A stretch of DNA of 64,000 nucleotides from Semisulcospira habei (GCA_036245525.1 BTPG01000003.1:190074838-190138837), one strand, 5' to 3'; shown: positions 25,327 through 41,695, counted from the first letter of the stretch. Notes: generated from the sequence alone by a model not told the origin. Program-made: numbers and translations.

Positions 25327-26193
25327 GTTTGGAGAATTATTTTCACGAATTATGTGGGTTAAAACAATTTTTTTTACGAAAAAATAACATTCTTTTCATT
25401 AATATTCGCATGATTTTTAGTATACGGTATTTACATAAGCCTACAGTTTGTCTCGGCTGTCGGGTACGATTAGGTCAATTGTGACCTGTATGCCCTAGGT
25501 GTGAAAATAAGACCACTTTTTCGGAGTCATTTGTAAAATAGCTAGCATAACTTTAATTTGTCTTTTTCGGGAAAAAAAAACTATCTTCTCATTGATACCC
25601 GCATGATTTTTCATAAACAGTGTTTGCATAAAGCCTGCTGTTCTTCTTCAGAATAGCTGTATGCTACACCAGACCACAGAGCTTACGAATGACGGGAATC
25701 GCCGTGTGTCCGTCTTTATTTCTGCGTGCCAGTGTGTGTGGGTCAGAGGGTGGTTTAGAGTAGAAGGAGATGGATTCCTGTCGCTACACGAGGCCACAGA
25801 GCGTACCAATGGCGGTAAGCGCGTGTGTTCGTCTTTATTTGTGTGCGCCGTCGTGTGTGTTGATCAGAGGTTGGCTTAGAGAGGAGGGAAATGGATCAGC
25901 ATAATAGGTCTAAAAATATGAACAACTCTTAATGTTCGTAAAATATAAACGCATTTGAGCTCCAAACAATACAGTAGACTTTGGGATGAAATCCTCATCT
26001 TGTTTTTTTTTTTTTTAATACTTGGTAAAAATGGATATGTGGGGGTTACCGCCTGTCGGTTTTTATAACTATCGGTTGTTGTAATTTAATTTTTTATTCA
26101 TTATTTTTTTTTCTTTTATATACAATTTGAAATTGTGTGTGGGAGAGATAAATACGCTACATCGATTTTACGAGTACTCGCACTTCACCTCTT

Positions 26194-26262
26194 TTAACTC
26201 ATTCGAGACGATCGTCAAGCCGCGTATATATGAATCCAAATGCAGCACGTCTCGAATGTGTC
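26194..26262. repeat. P4-family palindrome, degraded
   Basis: Starts TTAACTCATTCGAGACG and has GCAGCACGTCTCGAATG on the right. The inner arms are damaged. Better copies are at 41696 and 44737. Confidence 0.65.
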
Positions 26263-26270
26263 AGCACACA

Positions 26271-26390
26271 AGGGTCAGTTGCATGAGCGAGCTTAGTCCT
26301 GCGCCAGCCACTAAGTAAAGTGCTCCGCTATTGCGGAGTACCTTGTTTAGTGGCTGGCGCAGGACTAAGCTCACTCAAGCAACTGATCCC
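26271..26390. repeat. P7-family palindrome
   Basis: Near-perfect arms (GGGTCAGTTGCATGAGC, TTAGTCCTGCGCCAGCCAC and complements) around a short loop that itself has a small CTCCG/CGGAG stem. A second, deleted copy is at 47225. Confidence 0.85.
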
Positions 26391-26467
26391 TGGCTCTAAG
26401 TTACAGTAAGCGTTTCGAAATTTGAAGTTGTCCCCTGAATATTATATATGTACATTACTGAACCAGA

Positions 26468-26605
26468 CAAGGATAAACCATGATAGGTATAGTTCAAGCG
26501 TGGATCCAGAACACTTTAGCGTCTCAAGCACTAAGGTAATGTGCTACACCCTTGAGACATCATGTTCCATCAATACCTGCATGTCAGGGTTGAATGGGTT
26601 TATAG
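26468..26605. repeat. P1-related hairpin, strongly diverged
   Basis: ACCATGATAG-TATAGTTCAAG on the left and CTTGAGACATCATG on the right, with a degenerate middle. Followed by TCAGGGTTGAATGGGTTT, like the outer P1 flank. Confidence 0.5.
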
Positions 26606-26635
26606 CAAAATGGCACACATTACTTGTCTGCGCAT

Positions 26636-26753
26636 GTAACCAATTCAGCCCTGACGCACTACAGCAGGAGATCCATCTCCTGCAATTGCTGCATAGTCGT
26701 TAGAAGACGCCTCCAAAATTTGGGAAATACGTGCGTCGGGCTGAATGAGTTAA
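26636..26753. mobile_element. P1-family element lacking its hairpin
   Basis: Both outer flanks are present (ATTCAGCCCTGACGCACTAC to GGGCTGAATGAGTTAA) but the long palindrome is missing, leaving AGGAGATCCATCTCCT. The deletion removes almost exactly the hairpin, as expected from replication slippage across a snap-back structure. Confidence 0.8.
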
Positions 26754-26985
26754 ACATTTCATGCATAGTTTGAAACCAAGGTGTGAAAAATTCATGTCCA
26801 AATTGCATTAAATCATTTGTGTCATGAGATGCAAAAGTTAAACAAGAAATCTTTCAAAACTGTCTCAACTGTAAGAAAAGTTTTCAAAGTAGACAAACAT
26901 GAACAGCGAGCCATCTATCTTTCTGAAGTCATGGCGACTTCAGAAAGACGGGTAGCAAACTGAGAAACTAACAAACACATAAACA

Positions 26986-26990
<5 letters not shown>

Positions 26991-27078
<88 letters not shown>
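26991..27078. repeat. (GA)n microsatellite
   Basis: About 44 GA units. The following 27079-27213 is unidentified single-copy-looking sequence leading to the next GA tract. Confidence 0.95.
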
Positions 27079-27210
27079 CTAAGCGTATAACGGTCGCATC
27101 CCAGCTTTGGCTCCTGAGACAACCCGCGACTGAAATCAATTTTTTAAGCTTTCGCCCACACAGTCAACTTGCTTACACTTTGACTTCGTACCCACATTTA
27201 CTAGTTTCAC

Positions 27211-27984
<774 letters not shown>

Positions 27985-28070
<86 letters not shown>

Positions 28071-28075
28071 AGAGA
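27985..28075. repeat. (GA)n between A10 and A11
   Basis: GA units with two single-base interruptions (near 28027 and 28051). Confidence 0.95.
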
Positions 28076-28130
28076 ATCAATGAATCAATGAATCAATGAA
28101 ACTTTATTTTACAACGGTTTAGGCATTGAC
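28076..28130 (-). mobile_element. LINE alpha copy A11, last ~55 bp only
   Basis: AATCAATG tail units, then AAACTTTATTTTACAACGG and TTTAGGCATTGAC, matching the terminus of A4 at 14463. It then joins (GA)n, making it the shortest LINE insertion in the window. Confidence 0.8.
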
Positions 28131-28250
<120 letters not shown>

Positions 28251-28459
28251 TGAATGAATGAATGAATGAATGAATGAATGATACTTTATTTCTCAAGGAT
28301 GGAAACAATAGGCGCACAGGCCTCTTTTCATGTTTGTGTCCTTGCTAAACTACAACATTAAAAGCAACATTAAAACAATATGTTAACAGCACAAAACAAG
28401 CGGCTACACCCACAGGTCACTTGTGTTACATTCCGATACAAGTTACAAAGTTGCTGAAG

Positions 28460-28504
<45 letters not shown>

Positions 28505-28724
28505 CAAAATGACAGGGTCTTTGGGGGGGGGGGGATGTCGATGTAAAGTGTGTTTATAGAAAGCGACTGCACACTTATGATAAAGCTACTCATGTGTAGG
28601 AATTTAGTGCGCAGCCAAAACACCACGATAAAGAGAGATATTATGTAAAAGCTAACAAGTGCAAAACGGAGGACCACAGGAAATCATTGACATGACTCTT
28701 TTGGACATATTATCTACGTTTCAT

Positions 28725-31552
28725 TCAAGATTGCTCAGAGATGTATTTAAAAGCGTTCGTCCTAAACAATGGAAGATGTCTCGTTTGCTGTATATGTGGA
28801 GGAAGTGAGTTCCATAAATAGGCACCCGCGTAAGAAAGGCTGGATTTAAACAAGTCAATTCGGGGCCGTTCAATGACGAGACTGTTCCTTAAAGTGCTGT
28901 AAACAGTTTCGCTCTCAGTGAAAAGCTTAGCCAGGTAGAGGGGGGCTTTCCCGTTCAGTGCTTTGTGCATAAGTATGCACTTATTAAACGTAAGGTGTTG
29001 ATGTAAAGGAAGGAGCCCTGTTGCCTGAAGCTTTTCCTTTAAAGTTAGAGAGGGGATTGGGAGGATCAGTTTAACTGCGCGATTGTATAGAGAATTAATC
29101 CGCTTAAGGTTAGCCTTACTACAGCCGTCCCAAATAGTAGATGCGTAGTCAATGTGAGGTTTAATGTAGGAGTTGAAAAATAGCTTTCGTGTCTTAGTAT
29201 CAATGATAGATTTTAATCTTGACAGTAAAAATAGCTTCTTTGATAATGTTTTCCCTAGTTGTGTTAGATGGGGCAACCAGCACAGTTGGTCATCAACAAT
29301 TACCCCGAGGAGACGATATTCCTTGACTTGCTCAATGGGAACTGAATCAAAAGAGAGGTTAAGTGAATGGGGGCGGAGCTGATGCTTTTGGCGTGTTGTG
29401 ATTTAGCATGCTTTTCGTTTTGGATGGATTTATAAGCATTTGATTATTTTTGCACCACAGTGAGACCTCCTGAAGACTAAGCTGAAGATTGCTGGATATT
29501 TCAGGTACAGTTTTCCCTCCAGCGTGAATCATCGGCAAACATGTCACATTCGGTATTTGGATTTGAAATATAAAGTGGAAGATCATTTATAAACAAACAG
29601 AAAAGTAACGGTCCTAATATGGATCCCTGGGGCACGCCATACTCAACACGCTTTTCAGAAGAGAAGGTAGCATTGATGTACACAGTTTGAATTCTCCCTA
29701 TGATATATGAACGAAAGAATGAGAGTGTCACCGGGCTGTTATTGTTAAAGTAGCAGTCTAGTTTCTCTAATAAAATTTTGTGGTTTATAAGGTCGAACGC
29801 TTTTTTTAGGTCTAGAAAGACAGCACCAGACATTTTGTTTCTGTTGATGTTGAGCAGCCAAGTGTCAATCATATGAACCAAGGCAGTGTGACACGAATGT
29901 TTAGGGCGAAAACCAGATTGATATTTATTCAGGAGAGACTTTTCTTCCAGGAATTCGAGAAGATGTTTGTGTACATGCTTCTCAATAGGCTTCGATAGAA
30001 TAGATAATATGGATATAGGCCGAAAATTATTTGGATCAGATGTGTCTTTTGTTTTAGGTATAGGTACCACTTTAGATTTTTTGAAAGCCGCCGGAAAAAT
30101 ATTATTTTGAATACATAGGTTGTAAATATTAGTTAAGCTTTCCACAACGTATGGAAGAGAAAGTTCGAGGATAAAACCATTGATTCCATCAATGCCAGCT
30201 GACTTTTTGTTCTTGAGACTAGAGATAAGTCTGCCCACTTCATGTACAGCGATGCAAGGGATATTAAAAGCATCGCCCGCGGACAGTCTTTGCTTACAAA
30301 AGTCAGTAAGCTTCTGCGATGCGACATGTTCCACCTGATCCAAACCTTCAGCAAGTAGTAAAGATTTCGGGGCTAAAATGAAATGATCGTTAAATGCATC
30401 GGCTGTAAGGTTGGCAGTCGTGTTTGCAGAACGATTTTTACTATTGTTAGTTAGTAAGTTTAAAACTTTCCATATTGAAGACGGATTCCCGCTGCGTATG
30501 GTTTTCTCTACCAGTGCTTTTTGTGCCTCCCGGATAAGGTATTTGACTCTGTTACGTAACCTTTTAAACTCAATAAAATCTTTGTCCCGCTTGGCTCGAT
30601 TTCTGGCTTCCATGGTTTGTTTAATCTCCTCCGTAATCCAGGTGGGGGGCTCACGGCACCGGACTCGTTTCCTTTTTAAAGGGACATGCTTATTTAGCAC
30701 TCCGAGGAACAGCTCAAGCCACAGTGAGAGCGCTACATCAGGGTCATTGTAATTCTAAACTTCATGGAACGGCAAAAAACTGAGGTCATGAAGGAAACTA
30801 TCTCTATCTAGTTTTCTAAAACATCTATAAGTAATGTATAAATGTTGAGTTCGGCTCTGTTTAGGAACATAACATGACCATGTACAGCTGATGGGAAAGT
30901 GGTCACGGACAGCTAGTGAAGGGACATCAGTTTCAATGATAGCTTGAGGGTTGTTAGTATAGACGTGGTCAATCAGAGTACACGAAGAGTTGGTTACTCT
31001 GGTTGCAGTGGTAATCATCTGTTTTAGTCCAAACAGCATTGTTGTACATTGCCACATCGAATGGGGTTTTAAGATGTCAATGTTAAAATCACCGAGAATG
31101 AGTATATCCCTGCCTGTGTCATTCACTTTATCCATCACCTGTACAAAGTCGTCATACCACTCGGCAGTCGATGCTGGATTCCTATACACAAAGCCAACTA
31201 GTAGTGGCGACGTGTTAGGAAGCTTGACATCTAACCACACACATTCCACCTCCTTTGTCTCAAGATCAAGACGTCTGCGTACCCTGTGCTGAACAGTGCT
31301 GTGCACATAAACAGCTAGCCCAGTATGACCAGGAGAAGTTGCATCACGTCGAATAAGAGAAAAATTCGGAATACTGACACATACGTCAGTGATTCGAGAG
31401 TCCAGACGAGATTCAGTGAGACCAAAGAGGTGGAAATGTGACGGCTGGTTCAGAAACAGGGAGACATCATGTACTTTCGGATATAAATGATACACATTTA
31501 AATGTCCGACTTTCAGTCCTTGAGTGGCTAAGCCAGTGGATCCACTCGCCAT
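28725..31552 (-). pseudogene. ORF2 of A7: APE endonuclease-reverse transcriptase, few lesions
   Basis: Endonuclease from 31552: GHLNVYHLYPKVHDV, LFGLTESRLDS, VGFVYRNPASTAEWYDDF, ILGDFNIDIL, CTLIDHVYTNN and VRDHFPISCTW. An in-frame TAG follows FLPFHEV (near 30755) and the same frame continues to about 29501 through the linker and RT: AGIDGINGFILELSLPYVVE, NNFRPISILSILSKPIEKH, YQSGFRPKHSCHTALVHMI, VFLDLKKAFDLINHKILL (motif A Asp present), GVPQGSILGPLLFCLFIND and CDMFADDS. A frameshift just after FADD (about 29520) moves the thumb (29586-29359) out of frame, and the C-terminus (29276-28725, NSYIKPHIDYASTIWDGC) lies in a further frame. With one stop and about two frameshifts it is a young but dead copy. 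Confidence 0.85.
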
Positions 31553-32230
31553 ATTGTTCGTTGTATATAGACACTAGTGTACACACGACGACAAAAGACC
31601 TTTTCATAAAGTCAATAGTCAATAGTTATCCTTTCTCTTATAAGTCTGTACGACTGATCTTTGTACAGAAGAAGAAAAACAATTTAGATAACTAAGAGTT
31701 CACGAAAACTTTCACTATACAGTCACACTCCGGCCTCAAATGAGTACATTCAAGTTATAACCGGCGCTATTCAGTCCACACATGACTAAAAACCAAAAAT
31801 TTACTATTTTCACATTTCAGAGTGCAAATTCACCGTCAGGCACAGTGGATATGACAAAGGAACAAATCCGTGTGTCCCTTTTCACGCAGCTTCTCAAAAT
31901 AGCCGCTTAATGTCACACTTTGTCTAGAAACATTTCTGGCTCAGTCAGAAAGCTGCTCATTTGCAAATACATAGTCATATCACAGACGACGTCTGCGTCA
32001 GAAGCAAAATGAGATTAACGTAGCCAAAAAGCTCGGCAGGGTAATTTCAGTCCAGATATCTGTCTATCACAACAAAATCAGCACCAATCGGCTAAATATG
32101 GCAGTAGAATCCAAATAGATAACAACAAGCCTCACACTTTGTGTCCTGTTAAACTAGTTCACATGTCACTATGAAAAAACCAAAAAACACCACCACTCAG
32201 TACCCAGCTGTCCCTGGCATAATCCAATCA

Positions 32231-34758
<2,528 letters not shown>

Positions 34759-34814
34759 CATACACACACGCACACACAGTGGGAGAAAAACACGTTTAAA
34801 AAAAACTCATCGCT

Positions 34815-34990
34815 TTACTGCTGAGAAAAACCTGAACACCACCCAGCTGCAAGAGGTATAGATCCTCATTAAATCCCCGCGGGCTCTGATGAGGATCTAT
34901 GCCTCTTGCTGAAACGACTTTGTATCCATGCTCTTTTGACGGCTGAGAATCTTTGACTTTGAACTTACAATTATTTCAAAAACACTCTTT
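34815..34990. mobile_element. P2-family hairpin element
   Basis: Left flank CTTTACTGCTGAGAAAAAC; hairpin 34849-34910 with the right arm GATGAGGATCTATGCCTCTT; right flank GTATCCATGCTC-TTTGACGGC as in the copy at 1751. The apex of one arm is altered (TTAAATCCCC). Confidence 0.75.
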
Positions 34991-35075
34991 ACGTCCCCTG
35001 ATTAAAAGGAAACTGATGAGCTATGTCTCTTGTTGAAACCACTGTGTATCTATGTTTCTTTGACAGCTAGTGATT

Positions 35076-35275
35076 TTAACCCATTCAGCCCTGACGCACT
35101 ACAGCAGGAGATAGATCGACCATGATAATTTAAGAGTAGTGCCAGATGAGCTTGGCGCCTGTCGGCTGATCTGGCACTACCCTTGAATTATCATGGTCGA
35201 CCCATCTCCTGCAGCAGGTGCATAGTCGTTAGATGACGTTAGATGACGCCTCCAAATTTTGGGAAATAAGTGCGT
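35076..35275. mobile_element. P1-family hairpin element, right end lost
   Basis: Starts TTAACCCATTCAGCCCTGAC. Hairpin about 35112-35206; the left inner arm lacks part of the apex. Contains a small tandem duplication GTTAGATGAC (35228-35250). The expected GGGCTGAATGAGTTAA end is replaced at 35276 by repeat D3. Confidence 0.8.
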
Positions 35276-36075
35276 CTTAAGTGGGTGGTTAAGAGAGCCT
35301 CCGAGCATATTGTAATTGAATGTCTCATCGAAGACATAAACAACCGTTTGTAGGAAGTCGGTTGACCCAGATTAGAGTCCGTAATTTTTGTCATATTTAC
35401 GTGAACTATTACATATAGCTAGTTAGGAGAAAGACATTGGATGTGTTCGTTAGCCATCTTTGTATCCTTTCAACTTCTTCAGTAAAAATTAGTTGTTTTC
35501 AGAAAAGAATTAAACACTAAAAAACCTTTACTTCTAGAGAAAGTCAGACAGTGGCAGTGACGTAAAACAGACTAGTCCGTAACCACTCAGACACTGAGAT
35601 AATTAAATATGACGTCATTCTCTCTCACGCGCGCGGCTGTCTCTCTCTCCCACGCAAAGATGCGCGCATTTCCAGGAGGAATAGATCTTCATGCGCTCTC
35701 CAGGAGATGTTTGGAGAGCGCGCGCACGCACGCACTAACATGCACACACACATCGACGCGATTTCAGAAGAGCATGTAGGTGACCCTTGTACTCAGTATA
35801 TCATGTAGCTAGGTAAAGTCAACCTGCTTTCACACAAATTATAGCAAGACTGAAATTGTACTGTGAAATTCTAGTTTTATCACCATTTTCTCAAGCCTAT
35901 GAAGCGAAGGTGAAACTAATATCATGTAAAATATAAAATTACTTATGTCATGACAAATGACGTTTGACAAATCAATGACGCATATGTCCTGCGCCCCTTA
36001 TAGAATTCACTGACGCATTGGCAGATCTGCAAGACTTTTTAAATAGAAGATAATTCAACATCAGAATCAGGTCAA
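35276..36075 (+). repeat. dispersed repeat D, copy D3 (partial)
   Basis: Begins TTAAGTGGGTGGTTAAGAG and matches, base order reversed, the two halves of D4 (63475-63081 and 61815-61240). It contains GGTTGACCCAGATTAGAGTC, TATGACGTCATTCTCTCTC, a short CTCTCTCTCC tract at 35639-35650, a P2-like hairpin at 35674-35716 and ACAAATTATAGCAAGACTG. No coding signal. Confidence 0.75.
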
Positions 36076-36142
36076 AGACAAAAGGTAGAGACTGTTGACA
36101 GCGAGGACAGCTCTCATAAGTTCCGGAGAAAGTAATGGGTTA

Positions 36143-36310
36143 TATACGAGACCTGATGCATCCTTTTTGAGGATGCAGATGATCGTCTTGTTCTATACCT
36201 GCGTATTTCTCTGTGGGCTGGCGATTGGGTGCCTGATAGGCGGGGGCAGGGGATCTAACTGTTTGTCTGTCCAGCGCTGCGTAATTCCACTTGGTATGTG
36301 TACAATTCTG
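36143..36310 (+). repeat. short dispersed repeat RepC, copy 1
   Basis: Shares GTATTTCTCTGTGGGCTGGC, AGGGGATCTAACTGTTTG and TGTCCAGCGCTG with 41335-41495 and, more weakly, 39135-39255. The short ORF across it is shared only because the DNA is repeated. Confidence 0.75.
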
Positions 36311-36399
36311 CCAGCGCTAGCTTCACCTATTTGGGATGTGAGCTTTCATATAGACGGGACTTTGTGGGTTATGGTTCATACCATCTTGTTGTCTACCGT

Positions 36400-38040
<1,641 letters not shown>

Positions 38041-38047
38041 GTCATTC

Positions 38048-38249
38048 TTAACTCATTTAGCTCCAACGCCATACAACAAGAGATGAATTGAATATGATAA
38101 TTCAAGCATAGTGCCAGATTTAGGCGCCAAGCTAATCTGGCACTACCCTTGAATTATCATGGTCAGTCCATCTAGTGAGTTGGTGAATAGTCGCTATGTG
38201 ACTCCTGACAAAAATTGGAAAAGCGCGGCCTTAGGGTTAAATGAGTTAA
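38048..38249. mobile_element. P1-family TTAA-bounded hairpin element
   Basis: TTAACTCATTTAGC to AATGAGTTAA. The left inner arm is shortened (CCAGATTTAGGCGCC) while the right arm is complete. Confidence 0.85.
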
Positions 38250-38310
38250 TCAATCCAGACCAAAAAGGTGACTGCCAAGCGTGTAAAATGCAAAGAAGTA
38301 CGGTACGTCT

Positions 38311-38524
38311 TTAACTCATTCTCCCCCAGACACACCACAGGAAGATAGGACCGACCATGATAGTTCAAGGGTGATGCCAGAATAGCTTGGCGCCTATGGG
38401 CGCCAAGCTATTCTGGCATCACCCTTGAACTATCATGTTCGATCTGTGTCCTGCACTGCAAAACAGCCTTTAGAGGACAACGGCAAAATTTGGGGGATTT
38501 CGGTGTTGGGGTAGAATGAGTTAA
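38311..38524. mobile_element. P1-family TTAA-bounded hairpin, 'beta' subtype
   Basis: TTAACTCATTC to GAATGAGTTAA. Complete hairpin about 38353-38445 with GATGCCAGAATAGC arms, loop TAT, outer right flank GGGGATTTCGGTGTTGGGG. One of the cleanest copies. Confidence 0.9.
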
Positions 38525-39130
38525 ATGAGTTAAGCATGTTTCTTTTTTCCATGGTTATTTTCTTCCATTTTATACGGTTGACGGTCGCCTATTTGGAGAA
38601 ATTTGGCACTTTTAAAAAGTTCACTCTTTTGTAGTAGTTTTTGTTTCCTCCTTGCGTGTAGCGGAATGCAAGTATTTTGTTACAATGAAAAAGAGCGCTG
38701 TGTCATGGAAGACACGCATCATCCAGATAGAGAAACATAATCAAGCGTAACATGTTAAAAATAATACTGAGACAGACAGGCGTAGAAGGCTTGATGGAAA
38801 AACGAGTGCAACAAATTACTCAGATGTCGGGGTCAACCCACCATAAGAAAAATGGAGTCGCCCGCCTGTTTTGAAACACCAGAAGCAGATAATTATTTTG
38901 CAAAATTCCTCCAATTTCAGGGCCAACCACTAGAAAAATTAAGGGACATTGTTTGTTTTTTTATAACAGGAAACATTTTTTTCGCAACAAATTGCTCAGA
39001 TTTCAAAGTCAGATGCAATATTACATTTTTTTTAAAGAAACAAATTGCATAAGGAAAATGTTTAACAATAACAGCGTCTTACTCGTTCTTGATCAAAACG
39101 TCTTTGCATTTTCATAAAATTACACTGACA
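38525..39130. other. AT-rich spacer
   Basis: No gene, RNA or shared repeat recognised. A 66-codon ORF (38852-39052) shows no known family and has ordinary AT-rich composition. Confidence 0.4.
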
Positions 39131-39134
39131 AAGG

Positions 39135-39255
39135 GAGGTATATGATCGTTTTGTTCTTTACTTGCGTATTTTTCTGTGGGCGGGCCGGTAGGAGAGGGCA
39201 AGGGATCTAACCGTTTGTATGTCCAGCGCTGAGTGATTCCCCTTGGTACGCGTAT
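39135..39255 (+). repeat. short dispersed repeat RepC, copy 2 (diverged)
   Basis: CTTGCGTATTTTTCTGTGGG, AAGGGATCTAACCG and GTCCAGCGCTGAGTGATTCC align with the copies at 36143 and 41335; GATTGGGTGCCTG is missing. Confidence 0.65.
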
Positions 39256-39424
39256 TATGTGTCATATAATTATATATATTAATATAATTTCGTTCAGATT
39301 TTCGTTTTTGTAAGTTTAACAAAGAGAAGAAGTAGAGACTTTGTGTGCTGGTCTGTGTTTCGATCTTATTCATTTCTCATAATATGAGTTGTCACGTCAA
39401 CTCCTATACTCGGCAGTCCGTTAT

Positions 39425-39513
39425 TAGCCTTTGGCTGTCGGCAGCGGTTTTTGTCGCGATAATTCCTGCGGGAATCATCGCGACAAAACCCGCTACCGAC
39501 TTGCAAGGGGTAA
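39425..39513. mobile_element. P3-family palindrome
   Basis: CTTTGGCTGTCGGCAGCGG, TTTTTGTCGCGAT and complements around CCTGCGGG, ending GCAAGGGGTAA. Same family as 3454. Confidence 0.8.
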
Positions 39514-39704
39514 AATTGCAGTGTAGTTGATGTCTTCTTGAGCAGCTACATGTGTAGGACACTGTTGTTCATCAGATCATAAAAACGATGACCGCATTTT
39601 AAGGCAATCTGCTGTCAGTCGGACTCTTTAATGCCAGTGGCCACAAACCATGATTGTACATTCAACGCCAAAGAAGCAATTCCGTCCAAGAAACGCTTAG
39701 CAAA

Positions 39705-40062
39705 TAAGGCAGGCAGAGGCATAGATCCTCATGAGCCCCCGCACTTGCGGGGTCCCATGGGGTTCTATGCCTCTTGCGATTGGATAGTGTCGAGTGGCGT
39801 CCACCTTTTTTTCAACAATGATGGGGTTAAATTGATGTCGTCATCATTTGACTTGAAGCAGACGGTGGCAGTAGCGTGGGAGGGGACAGACGACACACGT
39901 TGATTTCCGCTCGTTTAGATTGACACCCTCTGATCAATGCACAGCCTTGCTCTCGGCTTCGTTAACCTGTTGAGCGCCGAGAAAATCTGAACACCACCCA
40001 GCTGCAATTGGTATAGAACCTCATGAGCCCCCGCTGTATGTATGCCTCTTGCCGAAACTACT
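39705..40062. repeat. two P2-family hairpins
   Basis: First at 39709-39776 (GCAGAGGCATAGATCC ... GTTCTATGCCTCTTGC, with GGGGTCCCATGGGG damage in the right arm). Second at 40002-40062, preceded by the usual CGAGAAAATCTGAACACCAC flank, has lost much of the right arm. Confidence 0.7.
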
Positions 40063-40129
40063 TCTCTGGGACATCTAGTTTTTTGTTGTTGTGTAATTTA
40101 ATTAACGGAGATTGCAGAAAGATTAGCGC

Positions 40130-40318
40130 CATGGGTGCATTTCCCGAATTTTGGAAGTATTACTTAACGATATGTACCACTTGCAGGAGGTGGATTGACC
40201 ATGAGAATTCAAGGGTAGTGCCAGATTAGCTTGGCGCCTGAAGGTGCCAAGCTAATGTGGCACTACCCTTGAATTATCATGGTCAATCGATCTCCTGCTG
40301 TAGGGTGTTGCCGCTTAA
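40130..40318. mobile_element. P1-family hairpin, inverted relative to the 1996 copy
   Basis: Left flank GTGCATTTCCCGAATTTTGG is the complement of the right flank of other copies. Hairpin about 40197-40290 with GGTGCC variant at the apex. It ends at a TTAA shared with the next copy. Confidence 0.8.
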
Positions 40319-40527
40319 CTCATTTTACCCCAACACCGAAATCCCCAATTTTGCCGTTGTTCTTTGAAGCATGCAGTGCAGTGCAGGACACAGATCGACC
40401 ATGATAGTTCAAGGGTGATGCCAGAATAGCTTGGCGCCCATAGGCGCCAAGCTATTCTGGCATCACCCTTGAACTATCATGGTCGATCGTTATCTTGCTG
40501 TGGTGTGTCTGGGGTAGACTGAGTTAA
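40315..40527. mobile_element. P1-family TTAA-bounded hairpin, 'beta' subtype
   Basis: TTAACTCATTTTACCCC to GGGGTAGACTGAGTTAA. Complete hairpin 40398-40489 with GATGCCAGAATAGC arms. Directly abuts the previous element, sharing TTAA 40315-40318. Confidence 0.88.
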
Positions 40528-41086
40528 AAGATATAAGTTAATGACATCTTCACGCTGAAAACGAAAGATGAGCAGCAATTGTAATCTTGTCGATATATGA
40601 CTCTGCGACACCCCTTTTAACGCGTTATTTGCAGATATTTCGCATGAAATTAGCCGGAACCCTGACCGCTGCCGTAAATTCAACACCACACTAAGTGCAC
40701 AACAAACGCTGTAATGCATTAAATTATGAGAGAAAAAAAAAAAGAAGACAAAAAAGAAACAAAAAAACGATGGCCACTTTTAATATTGCCATATTTTGTT
40801 GCGTTTGTTTACTGAATATTGAGGCTGAAAATAATGTAACGTCAGCTGTCCCTTTTTCTCTGCCCACATAAAAAAAAAATAATAATATGGCTTTTCTTGA
40901 ACTTGTTGCATTGTCAACGTTCAAGGTTACGTGGTAGGATAGGAAAACAGAGGACGTTTCATCACTTTTATAATTGTATTTCATCTCCTTTAAGAATACA
41001 GATTAAAAATGCTTCAGATTGTAAAACAATCTTTTACTAATGAGGCGTGAGAGGCGTGAGGAAGATATGCCGACAGTAATATTTAA

Positions 41087-41332
41087 GGCCAAGGATAGTG
41101 TCCGATAAGCATTTCCGTTGAAAGGTCCTGGTAAATCAAAGTGGCACAGTTGGAGTGCGCCTGAGTTGATCAGTGTTCAGGTCGTATTCCATAGGCAATA
41201 GATTTCCCTGTCCCCCATAACCCGCCCGTCAGGGCCGTCCATGATCACCTCGGTGCTGTGGACGTTAAACCCGAACTAACCAAATCCGATAAGCTTGGCC
41301 CCTAAAAAGGCGCCAAGCTAATCAGACATTAC
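41087..41332. mobile_element. P1-family hairpin split by a SINE fragment
   Basis: Left arm CCAAGGATAGTGTCCGATAAGC (41089-41110) and, after the insertion, AAGCTTGG, loop and right arm GGCGCCAAGCTAATCAGAC (to 41332). Removing 41111-41284 plus one copy of the target repeat restores a continuous P1 hairpin. Confidence 0.8.
41111..41284 (+). mobile_element. SINE2 fragment, 5'-truncated, inside a P1 hairpin
   Basis: Matches the body of the SINE at 51136: CCGTTGAAAGGTCCTG, AATCAAAGTGGCACA, AGTGCGCCTGA, CAGGGCCGTC and GTGGACGTTAA, ending CGAACTAACCAA. Flanked by a 10-bp direct repeat TCCGATAAGC (41101-41110 and 41285-41294). The tRNA head is absent. Confidence 0.85.
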
Positions 41333-41334
41333 CA

Positions 41335-41495
41335 TAAGAGACCTGATCCATTCTTATTAGGAATGGAAATGATTGTCTTATTCTATACCTGCGTATTTCT
41401 CTGTGGGCTGGCGATTGGGTGCCTGATAGGCGGGGGCAGGGGATCTAACTGTTGTCTGTCCAGCGCTGTGATTCCCCTTGGTTTGAGTACAGACA
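41335..41495 (+). repeat. short dispersed repeat RepC, copy 3
   Basis: Nearly identical to 36150-36300 (GCGTATTTCTCTGTGGGCTG, GATTGGGTGCCTGATAGG). Confidence 0.75.
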
Positions 41496-41533
41496 TTACC
41501 ATGGCACAGTTACTGTTAACCCAGACACTTCCC

Positions 41534-41613
41534 TTAACTCATTTGCGGCAAGCCGCATCCGGATGCGCGTCTTATGCCGCGCATCCGGATGCGGCTGGCC
41601 GCGAATAAGTTAA
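41534..41613. mobile_element. P4-type TTAA-bounded palindrome, GC-rich
   Basis: TTAACTCATTTGCGG to CCGCGAATAAGTTAA. Arms CGGCA/AGCCGCATCCGGATGCG and complements; almost the whole 80 bp is self-complementary. Confidence 0.8.
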
Positions 41614-41695
41614 ACTAGACTTCTTAGTCTAAATCTGAGAATCGGGATGGGGCACGTACTGACTTTTCTGCACATGGTATGTCCTTTAACTCATT

